A stretch of DNA of 64,000 nt from Aquatica leii (GCA_035610365.1 CM069434.1:31024238-31088237), one strand, 5' to 3'. Positions 36,337 through 48,204 are shown, numbered from the stretch's first letter. Numbers and translations are program-made. The notes: a model not told the origin generated them from the sequence alone.

Positions 36337-36515
36337 GAAAACATAAACCTGCTTTGCAAGAAACTTTATTTGGTTTGGTAATATAAAGTATTATGTCGAC
36401 TTACGAAAATTCCAATAAACGTAATCTTAATGATGCGTTAATTAAATTTTGGCAATTGGAGAATATTTTACCAAATGATAACCAATCTCTATCATCAAAA
36501 GAAGAAAAGAAATAA
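36337..36515 (+). pseudogene. BEL/Pao pol continuation after the insertion
   Basis: HKPALQETLFGLV and, after shifts, DALIKFWQLENIL followed by LSSKEEKK correspond to the BEL/Pao segment joining protease and RT. Homology ends near 36515, where the jockey-like endonuclease fragment begins. The BEL/Pao element is therefore truncated before its RT. Confidence 0.7.
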
Positions 36516-36599
36516 AAACCTGGCTCAAGAAATTGGTTTCATGGTATTAGAATTCTCAGAATTAAATCCAACCCCGGCACAAGAAGCAACGTTTAAGCA

Positions 36600-37935
36600 A
36601 AGATTAAAAAACATCATTAAACTATGCAAGCAAACGCACTAAAAATTAACACACAATCTCTGAACCAACTACACACTGTCGCCTGGAATGCAAATGGTAT
36701 TGCAGGTAAAAAACAAGAACTGCAAATTTACATAAATTTAAACAAACCGGACATAATTGCAATTATGGAAACTCACCTAAATCCTTTACACAAACTCCAA
36801 ATTCCAATTTACGTCACTTACAGAAGAGACCGTCTACACCAAAGGGGAGGCGGTGTGGCCGTGTTAATTAAAAAAAATTGCCAACATTACCTTTTGCAAC
36901 CGTCAGATGTAGATGCAGAGCTAGAAGCCATTGGGGTTGATGTAACAATTGGCCAGGATGATCATTTACACTTCTATTCAGCGTATTTACCTACACATCA
37001 TAATTTTGTGGAAGCTGAATGGAACAAAATTTTTAACTCAAACCATACTACCATAGTACTCGGTGATCTAAAGGCCAAACATCAAACCTGGAATTGCAAC
37101 ACTACTAATATCAACGGTGCAAATTACTGAATTATGCTACAATAAATAACCTTAGCATTGCGGCTCCACTGCAACCAACTTACTACCCAACAACCATCAG
37201 CAGTAGACCAGACATACTGGATATATCTATAATAAAAAAATAAACAAGAAACTTTGAACTGATCACATTCCCATTCACTTTACTCTAGAAGGTTTGCAAC
37301 CACATCTAACGCACACCACTAGACAAACAACAAATTGGGATAAATTTACAAAAACGCTAGAAACATTCACGCTTCCAAAAATCATAAACAATAAAACGGA
37401 ACTCGAAAATGAAGTTGTAACAATGACACAAAATATCATTGTAGCACAACAACAACATACTACTGTCACTGCAGAAAGAAATTTATATAAAACTCCTGCG
37501 CACATCCTCACCTTAATAAAACAAAAAAACTTAAAACATACCAGCAAACCCTATCACCGACGGATAAAAACTTGCTAAAAAATTTAAACAATAGAGTTAA
37601 ACAAGCAGTATCAGAACATTTTAATGAACTTTGGAACAAAAAAATTGAAAATTATAACGACACAAATGAACCTCCTTGGTACATTGCCAGAGCCCTTAGG
37701 AAGAAAAAGATTATAAACTCGCCAATTGAATACAATCAGCAAATTCTGTTCACTGATAAAGACAAAGCAGAAGCTTTTGCAACAATGTTACAAAATCAAT
37801 TTTCGCCAAATCCTGACAGTAACTGTAAATAGCTATAAACGCCGGAAAATACGTTGAATTAGTTTAACACCCGCGAAATTCAAAATCAGCTTTGAATTAT
37901 TCGTCGGGATAAAACCAGAACGTAAAAGGACATTG
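36600..37935 (+). pseudogene. Jockey/I-like non-LTR element: AP-endonuclease domain and start of RT
   Basis: The frame at 36624-37127 gives HTVAWNANGIAGKKQELQIY, IIAIMETHL (catalytic glutamate), RRDRLHQRGGGVAVLIK, YLPTHHN and IVLGDLKAKHQTWNC. This is the apurinic-like endonuclease domain that nicks target DNA; the usual GDLNAKH has N changed to K. The next pieces, TYYPTTISSRPDILDISI, WDKFTKTLETFTLPKI and LNNRVKQAVSEHFNELWNKK followed by WYIARALRKKK, are the linker region up to the RT. About 37870-37930 gives FNTREIQNQL..IRRDKT, the first RT block, where the element stops at a hammerhead module. At least three frameshifts. The RT core is missing. Confidence 0.8.
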
Positions 37936-37947
37936 GGGGTAAGCAAT

Positions 37948-38061
37948 GTCAATGCAATTGTGCAAACGCCACCAGAGTGAACTACTAGACAGCCGTTTCG
38001 CCCTTTTGGGGCTCATCAGTTGTAGGAGATACACTCTAATGTTGTTCCCAATTGCATTGAC
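37948..38061. repeat. 13-bp perfect inverted repeat enclosing the hammerhead
   Basis: GTCAATGCAATTG at 37948-37960 is the exact reverse complement of 38049-38061. The related module at 36102-36205 has a 12-of-13 version (ATCAGTATAATTG versus CAATTGTACTGAT). The conserved pairing outside the ribozyme suggests a transposable unit of about 114 bp or a structural extension of helix I. Confidence 0.65.
37974..38037 (-). ncRNA. Hammerhead ribozyme, near-canonical
   Basis: On the minus strand: AGAGTG and CTAC (helix I, two parts with an internal loop), AA, CTGATGA (38019-38013), helix II GCCCC-AAAA-GGGC, GAAAC (37999-37995), a two-base-pair helix III with loop GGCT, cleavage triplet GTC (37990-37988), then TA GTAG and CACTCT closing helix I. 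All conserved core positions are present. Hammerheads self-cleave RNA after the NUH triplet, here GUC. Very short helix III forms are known from Penelope-like elements and retrozymes. Read through by transcription from the right, it would yield unit-length RNA ends. Confidence 0.8.
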
Positions 38062-38994
38062 GCAACTTATAGCTTATAAGCTATATACATATATTGGAGC
38101 CAAAAGACTCAATGACTATTCATTTAGAATTGGTTACTGATTTAACAACTAAATCGTTTAGAAATAGTTTTAAATGCTTTATACACAGGGAGAAATCTTT
38201 GTATATTTTATCTACAATTGTTAATAAAAATTACACAAATTGGACCTGAAAAAGTGACAAGACCAATTTGTGCAGTTATATTGCATTCATTTGTGTAGAT
38301 TAAATTGTACAGTTTTTTTTCATTACATGTAAACAATTTTTACATTTCAAGTTGATTGCACCTTATCATATTTTGTTTAAAAAATGGTCTAAAACGCATA
38401 GTAAAGTTTTGCATAATGTTGTCATACTTTTTTTAAGACTGTGCTTGAAGTATTTTTACCCAATGCTATATAAAATGTCTAATAGCGTTAGATTATCTAG
38501 ATACATATTCTCATTGGTTAATTTTGCACAATATTGTGCAAATTGTTATTATTTCGTATAGCTTTTTATTGTACAACTTTATGCATCTTGGTTAAATGTT
38601 ATTTATTTAAAAGTAACATATATTGGGTGAATTGTCAATAAAACGTTGCAAATCTTAAGAGCATTATTTATTTTTATTTAAATACTACAAAACTAAAATA
38701 ATTGTTTAAATATGGATAAAAACAATAAATACCTTTATCAACATTGGATAACGATTTACTAAACATTTTGAAAGATTATTATCTAATAATAATAAAGAAT
38801 AAGCCTATCTATCTTATTTTCTAAACAGAACATCTTATAATAGAATTATACAAAAGTTTACACTTCATTTGCACTCAAAACGCTATTGGTCATAATAATA
38901 GAACGGTTCGCTTCCTGGTAATGTTTATAGTTGTAATTTGATCAAATTAATAGTCCCTTTTTTTAAGAGGTTGGACAGAAGCAACTACTTCAAT
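38062..38994. other. No recognisable gene
   Basis: AT-rich. A short inverted pair (CACAAATTGG/CCAATTTGTG) lies at about 38233-38272. Open frames here show no domain. Confidence 0.5.
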
Positions 38995-39050
38995 TTTTTT
39001 GCGACGTTTCGTATTCTAGATAAACAATCGTCAGGCTTGCTCTACTGAGC
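38995..39050 (-). other. Isolated PLE-type 3'-terminal motif
   Basis: Minus strand: GCCTGACGATTG, a weak hairpin region, then ACGAAACGTCGC. It is the same box order as behind the two PLEs at 340-400 and 19932-19980, here with no PLE coding sequence beside it. It is probably the end of a severely truncated or non-autonomous PLE. Confidence 0.4.
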
Positions 39051-41875
39051 CAAAAGAGATTTAGATATAAATAAAACATTTAATTAGAAACATAAAATTT
39101 TCCGTGTCATATTGTGCACCATGAGAAACGTACGACAATTTCAATTATCATCATCAAGGAAGCATTTGGGAAGAAAATATCTAGTAACGCTTGTTAGTTA
39201 TTAAGATTTAAGTACAACATGTAGTCATTACATAACATATTTGTTTTTATATTGTTTACGTTAATAAACAGTCAGTTGTCGTAAAAACATAATCTCAACA
39301 GGTTATGAGTCGCCAGCGTGAGTAGTTGCATCACGGTTAGCAGAATACTTTTACGTTTTGACATTACTTGTCAATTAATTAAAATTAAATTACTAATACT
39401 ACCAATTTTGTAGAAAAATTACACCAGTTTTATTAAAGCATGCAAAAACTTTTATTAAAGCACGCAAATGACTTCATTTGGGTTTTTTAATAAGATCTTT
39501 TAAAGACGAAAGTTCTAAAATAGTACATGAAACAACAAATTCCATAAAAATCTTGTAAACGAGCTTTTTATACTATTTTTTAGAATTTGTGCCTTTATGT
39601 GGATTTTAAACAAAAATTTAATATTATAGAAATTTAGAGAATTTTATAGATATTGGTACTTAGCACTACATATTTTGACGTTTGACAACTTTTTTGCACG
39701 CCACAAGTTTAAAATATCATTCGCGCAGCAAGGAAACACGTTTTTTATACTGTTTTTTCTATTTTGCATGAATTTTAAATTTAAAAAAATTGCGTTTGCA
39801 TAATTCTTTAATATACTAAAGAATTGTTGGTAACACTTTTTTAAAACAATATATGTGTTACTCCTATATTGCCCTACAATATACACAACTATACATCGGT
39901 ACCAGTACCAACACGGACAAAATAAAAAAGTAGCATCAGAAAGTAAGACGTGCTATATTAGTTATTACGCTATGGAAATGGTTGTCGTTATACCTTCATT
40001 AGAAACGCAAAATAGAAAAATATAATTACAGATGAATTATATAGAATATTTGTTGTGAATTAAAAATACAGTTCAGTTTTTAAGAAAGTTAAACAAAATA
40101 AGTTAAAAACATTTTTTGGTGTTACCAAAAACGTTTAAACCCACGAAAAAGAAGTAAGGCAAGATGGCTAAAATGCAAAATTGTAATAAAACTTAATTTA
40201 AGTATTTCTTTTTAAACAAATAAATTTAAAAATTAATATTAAATTTTTGCAAATAATGTCTTTTGATAAATAAAATTTAGGTGTTATTAAAATAACTGTA
40301 AAAAGTTTACTTTAGTTTTGTTTAAAAGTATTTAAAAAATACTTCTTTTATACGTACAAGTTATAATTTTGTTAGGTATAAATAATTAATTTTATATTTC
40401 TATTTGTTAAACAAACACTAAAACTTGTTAAGAACAAAACATTTAATTTTTTATGTATTTATCTTCTAACTAGTTGCTAACAGTAAAGTTTTATTAAAAT
40501 TACTTGTAACTTGCATGAATGCTTGTATAATATAAACTACTTCAAACTTAGTTAAAACAGAAAGTACTAATACTAATTTCACACAAAATTAATTTTAAAA
40601 CATTACTTAAATTTTACGAGAATCAAAATTAGGTTGGTTTTAACTTTGTTATGTAATGTTAAAAAAAAACGTTCTTAGATTTTAGATAAATCTGAATTTC
40701 TGTTAGGATGCGTTGTATAAAGGAAACAACCGAAAACAATATCACTTTAAAGTGAACTCAATTACTAAACTCAAAAACTAAACTTGTAAGAAATTAAAAA
40801 TGGATTCTAAAAATGTATGTGTAATTTGTTATCTAGATACATAATTTATTTATATTTAAGTAGTTTAAAGATATTATTATTCATTTAATTTAAAATTTAA
40901 AACGTTAATTAAATTTTTCAGTTAGTTTTTATAATTAATGCTATTTAATAAATTAATCTAAACGTTTTAATCTTTTACGAAGAGTCGAAAAAAAATTTTA
41001 ATATTTTTTAATGCTTTAAGTAAGAATGAATTTTATTTCAAACAACAAAAGCAGTTTGATGCAGGCTTAAAATATGTTTGTGTGACAAAAGAGTAGGCTT
41101 GTAGCAAGCTTACTTCAGCAAACCTACTTCAAGGTTAAATTAGGCATTGTAGTTATTACAAGAAAAACGAAAAATCCATAATTTGCAAAGTTAAACTAAA
41201 TTTATTTAGTGTAAATAAAAACATTTTAGTTTACTTAATATACAAACTCGAAATATAATTTACGTAAAATTTTGCAAAATTAAAATCAAACCTATTTCAA
41301 GTAATAACTTTTTTAATTAAATTATTTTTTAACGTTAAAAGTATGTTGGCAAAAAGATAAACAAAATTGATTAATTAAATCAAATAAACGTATTATTAAA
41401 TTGCTTAAATTGTAAAAACTACTCCATTTTTATAAATTATTAGAAAATATTAAATTAGTTATCTACAAGCAGCAATTGTTTAATTTATATTTAGTTTTAA
41501 AGTGTCTACTTGTTTTGGTATTTTTGTAGAAATAAAATTTAAGAAAAAGAAATACAATACAGAACATATACTACATATGCAAGTATAACATGTATCGTTT
41601 ATAATTTTGTTTTTTTGTATATTTATTTCGTACATTCAAACTAATTATGATGCTTAACGAAAATGAATTTTGATTTTATCGATGGTCTTTCTGCAATTTC
41701 ACTATTAAAATTTAATACGAGTATAATTTTATCTATAGAATTTTTGTTAAGTCAAAAACTTTTTGTTTTGTATCTAAACTTATTTTACTTCTCTACTTTT
41801 TCACTATAATTTATACTTTTGGAGCTTATTTATTAAGACGCTGTTACTTTTAGCTCCAAGAATAATCAGCTTTTT
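39051..41875. other. AT-rich DNA without a recognisable gene
   Basis: Dense stops. The minus-strand frame at 39644-39886 has no recognised features. I see nothing else in it. Confidence 0.55.
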
Positions 41876-41924
41876 GAAGTGAAACTTCTTTATCGGCGTT
41901 GGAAAAAAATTTACCGTCACATTT

Positions 41925-42003
41925 TTCGCTTACGCGTCACATTTTTTTTTTGGTTACGCGTCACATTTTTTATCGTCACATTTTTTATCGTCACATTTTT
42001 TAA
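41925..42003 (+). repeat. Short-period tandem array (TCACATTTTTT type)
   Basis: Five or so units of about 15-25 bases ending in TCACATTTTTT, variously preceded by CCG, ACGCG or TATCG. Confidence 0.6.
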
Positions 42004-42160
42004 ATTTAAAATATTTAAGGTTAACCTCAGTTTCTGATTGAACGATGACATTTTAAATTTAATATATTTAAGGTTAACATCAGTTTCTGATTGAACGATG
42101 ACATTTTAAATTTAATATATTTAAGGTTAACCTCAGTTTCTGTTTGAACGATGACAATGA
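42000..42160 (+). repeat. Three tandem copies of a roughly 58-bp unit
   Basis: Each unit holds TTTAAATTTAA(A/T)ATATTTAAGG, TTAACMTCAGTTTCTG and TGAACGATGACA. The TTTAAATTTAAAATATTTAA block recurs in the next repeat class. Confidence 0.65.
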
Positions 42161-42237
42161 TATTAATAATTCTATTTCAATTAATGAAATGCTGTAATAA
42201 TCTTAGTAGCAAAAAGTTAAAGTGAAATAATTGTATT

Positions 42238-42735
42238 ATTTGTATTCATGTCTATTATAATAAAATCCTTTTGTTTAAAATTTATCTAATTTTAAATTTA
42301 AAATATTTAAGGTTAACCTCAGTTTCTTATTGTAATTAATGGCTTATGGTAACTGAAATATGAAATTGAATCTACAAAAATTAATTAATTGATTTACAAA
42401 AATTTGTATTCATGTCTATGATAATAAAATCCTTTTGTTTAACATTTATCTAATTTAACTTTATTTAACCAATTTCTGAAAAGTTTTTGTATTCATGTCT
42501 ATTATAATAAAATCCTTTTTGTTTAAAATTTATCTAATTTTAAATTTAAAATATTTAAGGTTAACCTCAGTTTCTTATTGTAATTAATGGCTTATGGTAA
42601 CTGAAATATGAAATTGAATCTACAAAAATTAGTTAATTGATTTACAAAAATTTGTATTCATGTCTATGATAATAAAATCCTTTTGTTTAAAATTTATCTA
42701 ATTTAACTTTATTTAACCAATTTCTGAAAAGTTGC
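42238..42735 (+). repeat. Direct duplication of a roughly 247-bp block
   Basis: TTGTATTCATGTCTATTATA starts blocks at about 42239 and 42486. Each is followed by TAATAAAATCCTTTT, AAGGTTAACCTCAGTTTCTT, ATTAATGGCTTATGGTAACT and a half-repeat TTCATGTCTATGATAAT. The two copies are nearly identical. Confidence 0.7.
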
Positions 42736-43129
42736 ATGTAGATCATTTTGCGAAAAATAAGGCCATAAAGAAGTTTCACTTCTTACATGTGTACACTATT
42801 TGCTACTATAATTGATGCTTGAGTAAAAGACTTTTCTAGCACTTAATAAGCTTTACATAAAAAGAGTAACACATTGCGTTATATTAAGTATTCTTTATCA
42901 ATCTATTATTTGTGTATGCACTTATTATTGTTACTTTAGCTTAAAGTGTTGTATCGACTAGATCTAACTAAAAAAACTTTTCAGTGAGTATTGGAATTGT
43001 TTAATTTTGCTGAATCTAAAATGATTGTCTTTTATGCATTAATAAACTTTATCACAAATTTATTAATTTTGTGTGAGTCATTAAATTGAATTAAACTTTG
43101 TTACGAGAAAATCAGATTCCTCGAGTTGG

Positions 43130-43390
43130 ACTATAAAAGAATAAATTGTTACGCTAGTCTTCTTGTAACAAAACAGAGTAACGGCTAGCACAGCTTCTTC
43201 GGAAAGGGATCGCAGGTTTTGTTATGCGAAATAATAACGTAAATCTGAAAAAAGACGCTAAGACGATGAAAGATTAAATTAGGGAGATACCGTCTAACTC
43301 TACCCGTAGCTGGAAAAGAATAAATAACACTACAGAAGTAATAACACAAAATATATATGTTTATTTTATCACAGAAAATGAAGAAACTAT
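43130..43390. repeat. Dispersed repeat, copy 2 (LTR-like)
   Basis: Direct counterpart of 26570-26830, see there. This copy is slightly less AT-rich. Confidence 0.5.
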
Positions 43391-44783
43391 ACATAAATGT
43401 AAGTTTTTCTCGTTGAGTTGATCTGGAATATTAATGAACATAGCAAACCGTGTCAGCACAATGAGTGACGAAATCAAAAATCTACAACACTATTAATTAA
43501 TGCTAAAAGGAATTAGAAATAAAAACCAGGTTATCGAATTCTGTTGCACACATTAAATTAAAGGAGATATCCCAGTCTATTGGTTCGTAAGTAACAGTAC
43601 ATCGGAGAAAAGTTTTTCTCAAAGTTTAAATTAAGCCTTCTAAATTGCAATATTTCCATTAAAGTATTTGGTCGATATTAACCCTTTACTGGTGAAGAAT
43701 ACACTAAAGCATATGGACTAACATGTGTCGGGTCGTGCTAACAAATTAACATAGAAGTTACAAATAAATTCGAAATAATAATAGTAAAAGTTTACCCTGT
43801 GATAAATAAACTAATAAAAACGCGTTGTCGTTTTATATCATAGCTTCACCACACGCCGATGATGTTAGAAAATGAATTTAGACATCGCAAGCACGATTTT
43901 AAGTAATAGACGGTTTAACGTCTTGACAGGAAGTGAAGTAAAAACGAAACTTGTTAGAAGGCGTCAAAAATCTAACTTTAGTGTAATGAATATACAGAGT
44001 ATTACATTTTGAATTTTGTGCACGTAATCAGATAAATAAGATTGAAATAAAAACAAAGAAACAAAAGAAGATTTTGAAAGAAATTATTATCACATTGATA
44101 AAAACACAACGGTTGCGATAGGCTAGACGCATTATGAGAAGATGAAATAAAGAATACCGAGAAAACACTCGTTAGACCTACAAAACCAGGAAGATCAAAC
44201 AAAGATGCTGTAGAAAACAAATTAAAAGCATCGAGAGTCAAAGATTTGAAATTTAACTGCAGAGGTAGAAAAAATTGTAAAAACTGCAGTTTCATGACAG
44301 CAAATGATTAGCTTTTTGCTTCTACACTGTTATAAATGCATTAGGAATATATACATTATTAATTAAACTAAAAAAAGTTAGCATTTATCGACAAGTGTAA
44401 ACTACATAGATGTTCTTTCTAAATATATCTGTACGTTAATATATTTAATGCTGTACTTATATTGGTTTATATATACATTTACTGTCTCACAAAAACAATC
44501 AACCGTAATTGCCGTTATGCTTATTAAAATAAGTAGGTTTTCCAAGAACATAATTTTTTTTACTGATTAACAATATTTGTTTATTTTAACATTTTTTAGG
44601 GTAAAAGCTTAATTATGAACTTTTAAATTTTATCTAAATCTTTAATTTTCTAGAACAATTTTTTAATTCTTAATACTTTTTTTATCTATAGCCAATTTTA
44701 TAAATGTTTTTTTTAAGTTATGTTTTTACAATAAAACTTCATTCTTAATAATAGTGGTTAATTATTTAAGAATATAAATTAAT
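43391..44783. other. No recognisable gene
   Basis: 43400-44000 has a more balanced base composition than its surroundings and may continue the dispersed repeat, but no coding or terminal structure was found. The minus-strand frame at 44002-44295 shows no domain. Confidence 0.45.
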
Positions 44784-45155
44784 TTACTTTATTGGCTTTA
44801 TAAACTTTGTTGATTTGTATGCCGCATCTGGTAGATAGAAGTATTTTATTATTTCTGCTCGTGAAGGAAAGGTATGTACACGGTACTTAAACCCGTTGTT
44901 ATTTTTTCTTGATAAAACAACATATTTGATGAAAAGCTCGAGTGGATATCCAACTTCATAATACTGCAGATGCTCATAAAAACTAAATTTATTATTAAGA
45001 TACAAAAAAGAAATGATAGAAGGTAAATCTACAAAATATACAGAAAAAGTTGTGTCTGCATTAAGTTCTGACTTTATTCCAAGTCCGTTATTTGTAAGAA
45101 TATTTTTACAAAATCTTTTTTCCACTAACCAGTTTATAAGAATATATTTTTTTTT
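44784..45155 (-). CDS. Uncharacterised open frame, possible 3' exon
   Basis: An open frame runs from just after a TATTTAG (possible 3' splice site) near 45157 to the stop at 44784, about 124 codons. There is no ATG near the start; the first valine codon is at 45125. It is low in low-complexity runs and contains LGIKSELNADTTFSVYFVDL and FKYRVHTFPSRAEIIKYFYL. I do not recognise a family. In DNA this AT-rich a frame this long is uncommon, so it may be a genuine terminal exon or a transposon piece. No partner exon was found. Confidence 0.3.
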   Translation of the reverse strand, partial: KKKYILINWLVEKRFCKNILTNNGLGIKSELNADTTFSVYFVDLPSIISFLYLNNKFSFYEHLQYYEVGYPLELFIKYVVLSRKNNNGFKYRVHTFPSRAEIIKYFYLPDAAYKSTKFIKPIK

Positions 45156-45539
45156 CTAAATACTGACAAAAAGTTTGTTGTTGTCTGTTTTTACATAAGA
45201 AACAATTTTTATTTAAACTAGAAAAAATATCTAAATAAACAAACTAAAAATAAAAAGATATTTTTGTGCTTTCTTTCGATGTATGTATTTTATTTTGTCA
45301 TTATCGGTTTTAGTTTTATCGACATATATAATTAAATTTTAATAAAACAAACATTTAAATAACGGTTTTTAACAAATTTATATAAGCGTTGACACAAAAG
45401 ATTTTGTGTATCACACGACCTGAATGTATTTTGCAAATATTTGCATTTGGTAGATCTTACCTCAGACTAAAAATATGCTCGTACTTGCAAAATACCACTT
45501 TCTAGACTAGAATACAAATAAATATTCTAAGTTAATTTT

Positions 45540-46250
45540 TAACAGGGCGACTTAGTTAAGGAGGAGCTGTAGTGTGCATAAACCCCATTGTTTTGTGAAC
45601 TTCAATAGTTCACTAACCAAATCCCTGTGTAAAAGTTTTTTGTAAAAGTACAAGTCGCCTGTAAGTCTTTCTAGTAAAGTAAACGGTCCATTTAAACTAT
45701 TTCTTAAAATTCCCACCCAAACATAAATAGAAAACCGCCACTAAAAATTACTTAAAAAAATTTTATGAGGGTTTTCTTCATTCCGAACATGCTTGTTATG
45801 AAAATTCAGCAAATTAGTGTAAAAGAAAACTATCTAAAAATTATATTTTGGTACTAAAATTAAGGTCAAAAGTTTTTTGTTGTTGCAACTACTTACAAAA
45901 CTTAAGTCGCGGTTCAAAATCGATTTTGATTAAGTGTTGGACTTGTTGAACATTGTAAGGGTACAAAGAATAATTCTTTAAAACTTGATGTAGCGTACTA
46001 TAGAGCACGTTAGCTGCGCAGCATATTTTTTTAGTGCTACTTTGTGTCCAATTATTTACAATTTACAATATTTGCACATACATTCAAGAAAAACAAATAT
46101 TAGAGTTGTGATTTTTAGTTGCCAATACATGTGGTAGTCTTTTTCGACTACGGCCTTTGTAAGTAAGAATAACATTTCCAGTTTCTCTAAGTCCTTGCAC
46201 ACACGCTAAAATAAAGTTTAATAAACACAATTGCCTATTAAGATATTACT
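45540..46250 (-). pseudogene. Mariner-like transposase fragment
   Basis: Read downward: ELRETGNV (DNA-binding region), then LYSTLHQVLKNYSLYPYNVQ and QVQHLIKIDFEPRLKF (second helix-turn-helix and linker, about 46000-45900). A shifted FVLFSDE near 45830 is the first catalytic aspartate block, followed by HNKHVRNEENPHK. NGVYAHYSSS near 45580 stands where QDGAPAH-type sequence with the second catalytic Asp is expected. Multiple shifts and stops. No TIR or TA pair was recognised. It ends close to the left LTR of the gypsy element. The N-terminal part matches the scrap at 5590-5890. Confidence 0.6.
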
Positions 46251-46251
46251 C

Positions 46252-46255
46252 AACC
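46252..46255. repeat. 4-bp target site duplication AACC (left)
   Basis: AACC precedes the left LTR. The second copy follows the right LTR at 53436-53439. Four bases is a usual duplication length for Ty3/gypsy elements. Confidence 0.75.
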
Positions 46256-47600
46256 TGTTACAAGCTTTAGCTGGTTACGAACCTGCACGGCCAACTCTCA
46301 ACAGTCGGAGAGAGGGTAGGGTTGCTAGAGGTAAATAAAAGATAATTAAGGGCGCCAGAGCCTATCCAAAGTAAGTTCCTGCTTGCTCACCACAGGAATG
46401 GTAATAAACTTGTAACTAGGTGGGAAGTTCGTAACTGCTGAAAGAAACGACTAAAATGGAAAAGAAACTCGATCATTAACAACAATGGTACTTTAATTCC
46501 TCTAAAAAAATAAATGTAGTAACAATTAAGTAGTTCAATATAAGTCCGTGCTGTAGAGAATATAGAACAGAGAATAGCAGCAGGATCGGCAACTTACACT
46601 ACACGTCGAACAAGCGTGTAAGGACTATAACATGTATATAATTTTATCAACAAGTAACATTAGCAATGATAATTGATTGTAGATATAGGCAGCAAGCGAT
46701 AAGTAATTTATCTAACTTAATTTAGTAACAAACACAAGTAACAAATCAATTAGCACGTACAATTAGCAAATATAACAAGTCGTGAGTACACCGTAGCGAT
46801 CACGTATAAATAAGTAAAAATTGACTTACCAAGTTCCAGAGTGCTGTCAGAAAAACGTTTTTCCTACGGCCTCCTACAATTAAACTTCCTGAAAAATATA
46901 GACGTGTCTACCTGGCGACTCACAAACTACAAATAAAGACACATTTAAAGGACAGTAAACGAACCGACACTTATCGTATGCTGTTACATTACGGTACGAA
47001 TATGATGGTATTAAACAATTTCCTCCGAATAGAATTCCATCAAATCCAATAATTAGGATCTTCCGGATAAGGTAATAGTCATCGGTGTTAAGTTACGGCC
47101 TTCGACTCGAATTCCCTCGTATTCGATAATTAGAATCTCCCAAATAAGGTGATCGTCACCAAAGTTAATTTATGGCCTCCGAATATTTGTTTGAAGAAAT
47201 AGTAATACGAAACGGACTCCTCATTAATAAGTAATAATTAGAACTAGATATGCGCACGTGGCGGAAGGCTGTCAAAATACAAGAAATTACAACGAAGTTT
47301 TAATAAATGAAAAGTTACAATCTTACCCGGTGTCGACGCAAACAAATTTTAAATGTATTTCACTTATTGATTGATCACCATGGTGGTGTATAATTGTAGA
47401 AGAGGTTTACTTGTCAAATCCACCGGCCATTTCAAGTAGTTTCCAAGTTGAAGAGCACGTCGTAAATGACAGTCACGCGTAAAAGATAGTTAGCGGTTGT
47501 CAAAACTCGAATCTAATTTCACGTCGCAAATCCATAGGCGTACCTAACGAAGATTTCAACCGTAACAACAAAGGCGTACTTAATGAAAATTACTGTCACA
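46256..47600 (-). repeat. 3' LTR
   Basis: Direct repeat of 52093-53435. On the minus strand it begins TGTGACAGTAATTTTC and ends TTGTAACA. It contains an internal near-duplication of about 78 bp (about 47025-47180), with TCCAATAATTAGGATC versus TCGATAATTAGAATCT and ATAAGGTAATAGTCATC versus ATAAGGTGATCGTCACC. A GGTAAGT 5' splice-site consensus is at about 46830-46840 (minus). Open frames inside are not conserved genes. Confidence 0.9.
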
Positions 47601-47615
47601 GATTCCCCCAGCAAG
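47601..47615 (-). promoter_or_regulatory. Polypurine tract
   Basis: The minus strand reads CTTGCTGGGGGAATC directly before the 3' LTR. A G-rich purine run at this place primes plus-strand DNA synthesis. Confidence 0.7.
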
Positions 47616-48204
47616 ATAAAAGCGTGGAGCGAGAATAACGAAAACAAAGCTAAAATGAAGACAGAAATTTAGGCATACGCCAAGGACAGAACCCTAAAAT
47701 CCAAAACCAACCCAATTCCAAGAAACCCAACCCCGTGTAATCTCATCAGATTACCACAAATACAGAAGAGACAGAGCTTTTCCAGAATCTTAAGAATGCC
47801 GACAACCAAAACTGTAACAGAAGCGCACGAAGCGAAAGGTATCTCCAAGAAACCAAGAGTAATTTGATCTAAAAGCAAAGAAGAATACCAACATGGTTTA
47901 CTAATTTCCGAAGCGCATAAAGCGATACCAAAAAGTAAGGTACAAACAATCAGTAACCCAATACAGTAAGGATGTAAGTATCGAAAGAATTCCAGAGAAA
48001 AGAAAAGAACATAGGAAAGGTAGAATAAGCCCCAACCCTTAAGTACAAATATCAAAATAAGTAACCCAAAATCCCAAGTACTAATAATCCCCAGAACTAG
48101 AACTCGAAGAAAAGAAAGAAGAGGAAAGAAAAGAACGTAAGAAACTATCAGTGGCTAAGCGAGCACTTGTTAATTATCGATCACTGTGTTGGACTGTAAC
48201 AATG

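Larger units (their letters stand above)
41876..42782. mobile_element. 907-bp element with 18-bp TIRs and internal tandem repeats
   Basis: GAAGTGAAACTTCTTTAT at 41876-41893 is exactly inverted at 42765-42782. The TIR is itself partly palindromic (AAGAAGTTTCACTTCTT). The interior is non-coding and built from repeats: a TCACATTTTTTATCG-type array, three copies of a roughly 58-bp unit containing AAGGTTAACCTCAGTTTCTG, and a duplicated block of about 247 bp. This is a MITE or satellite-like non-autonomous DNA transposon. The target duplication is unclear. Confidence 0.65.
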
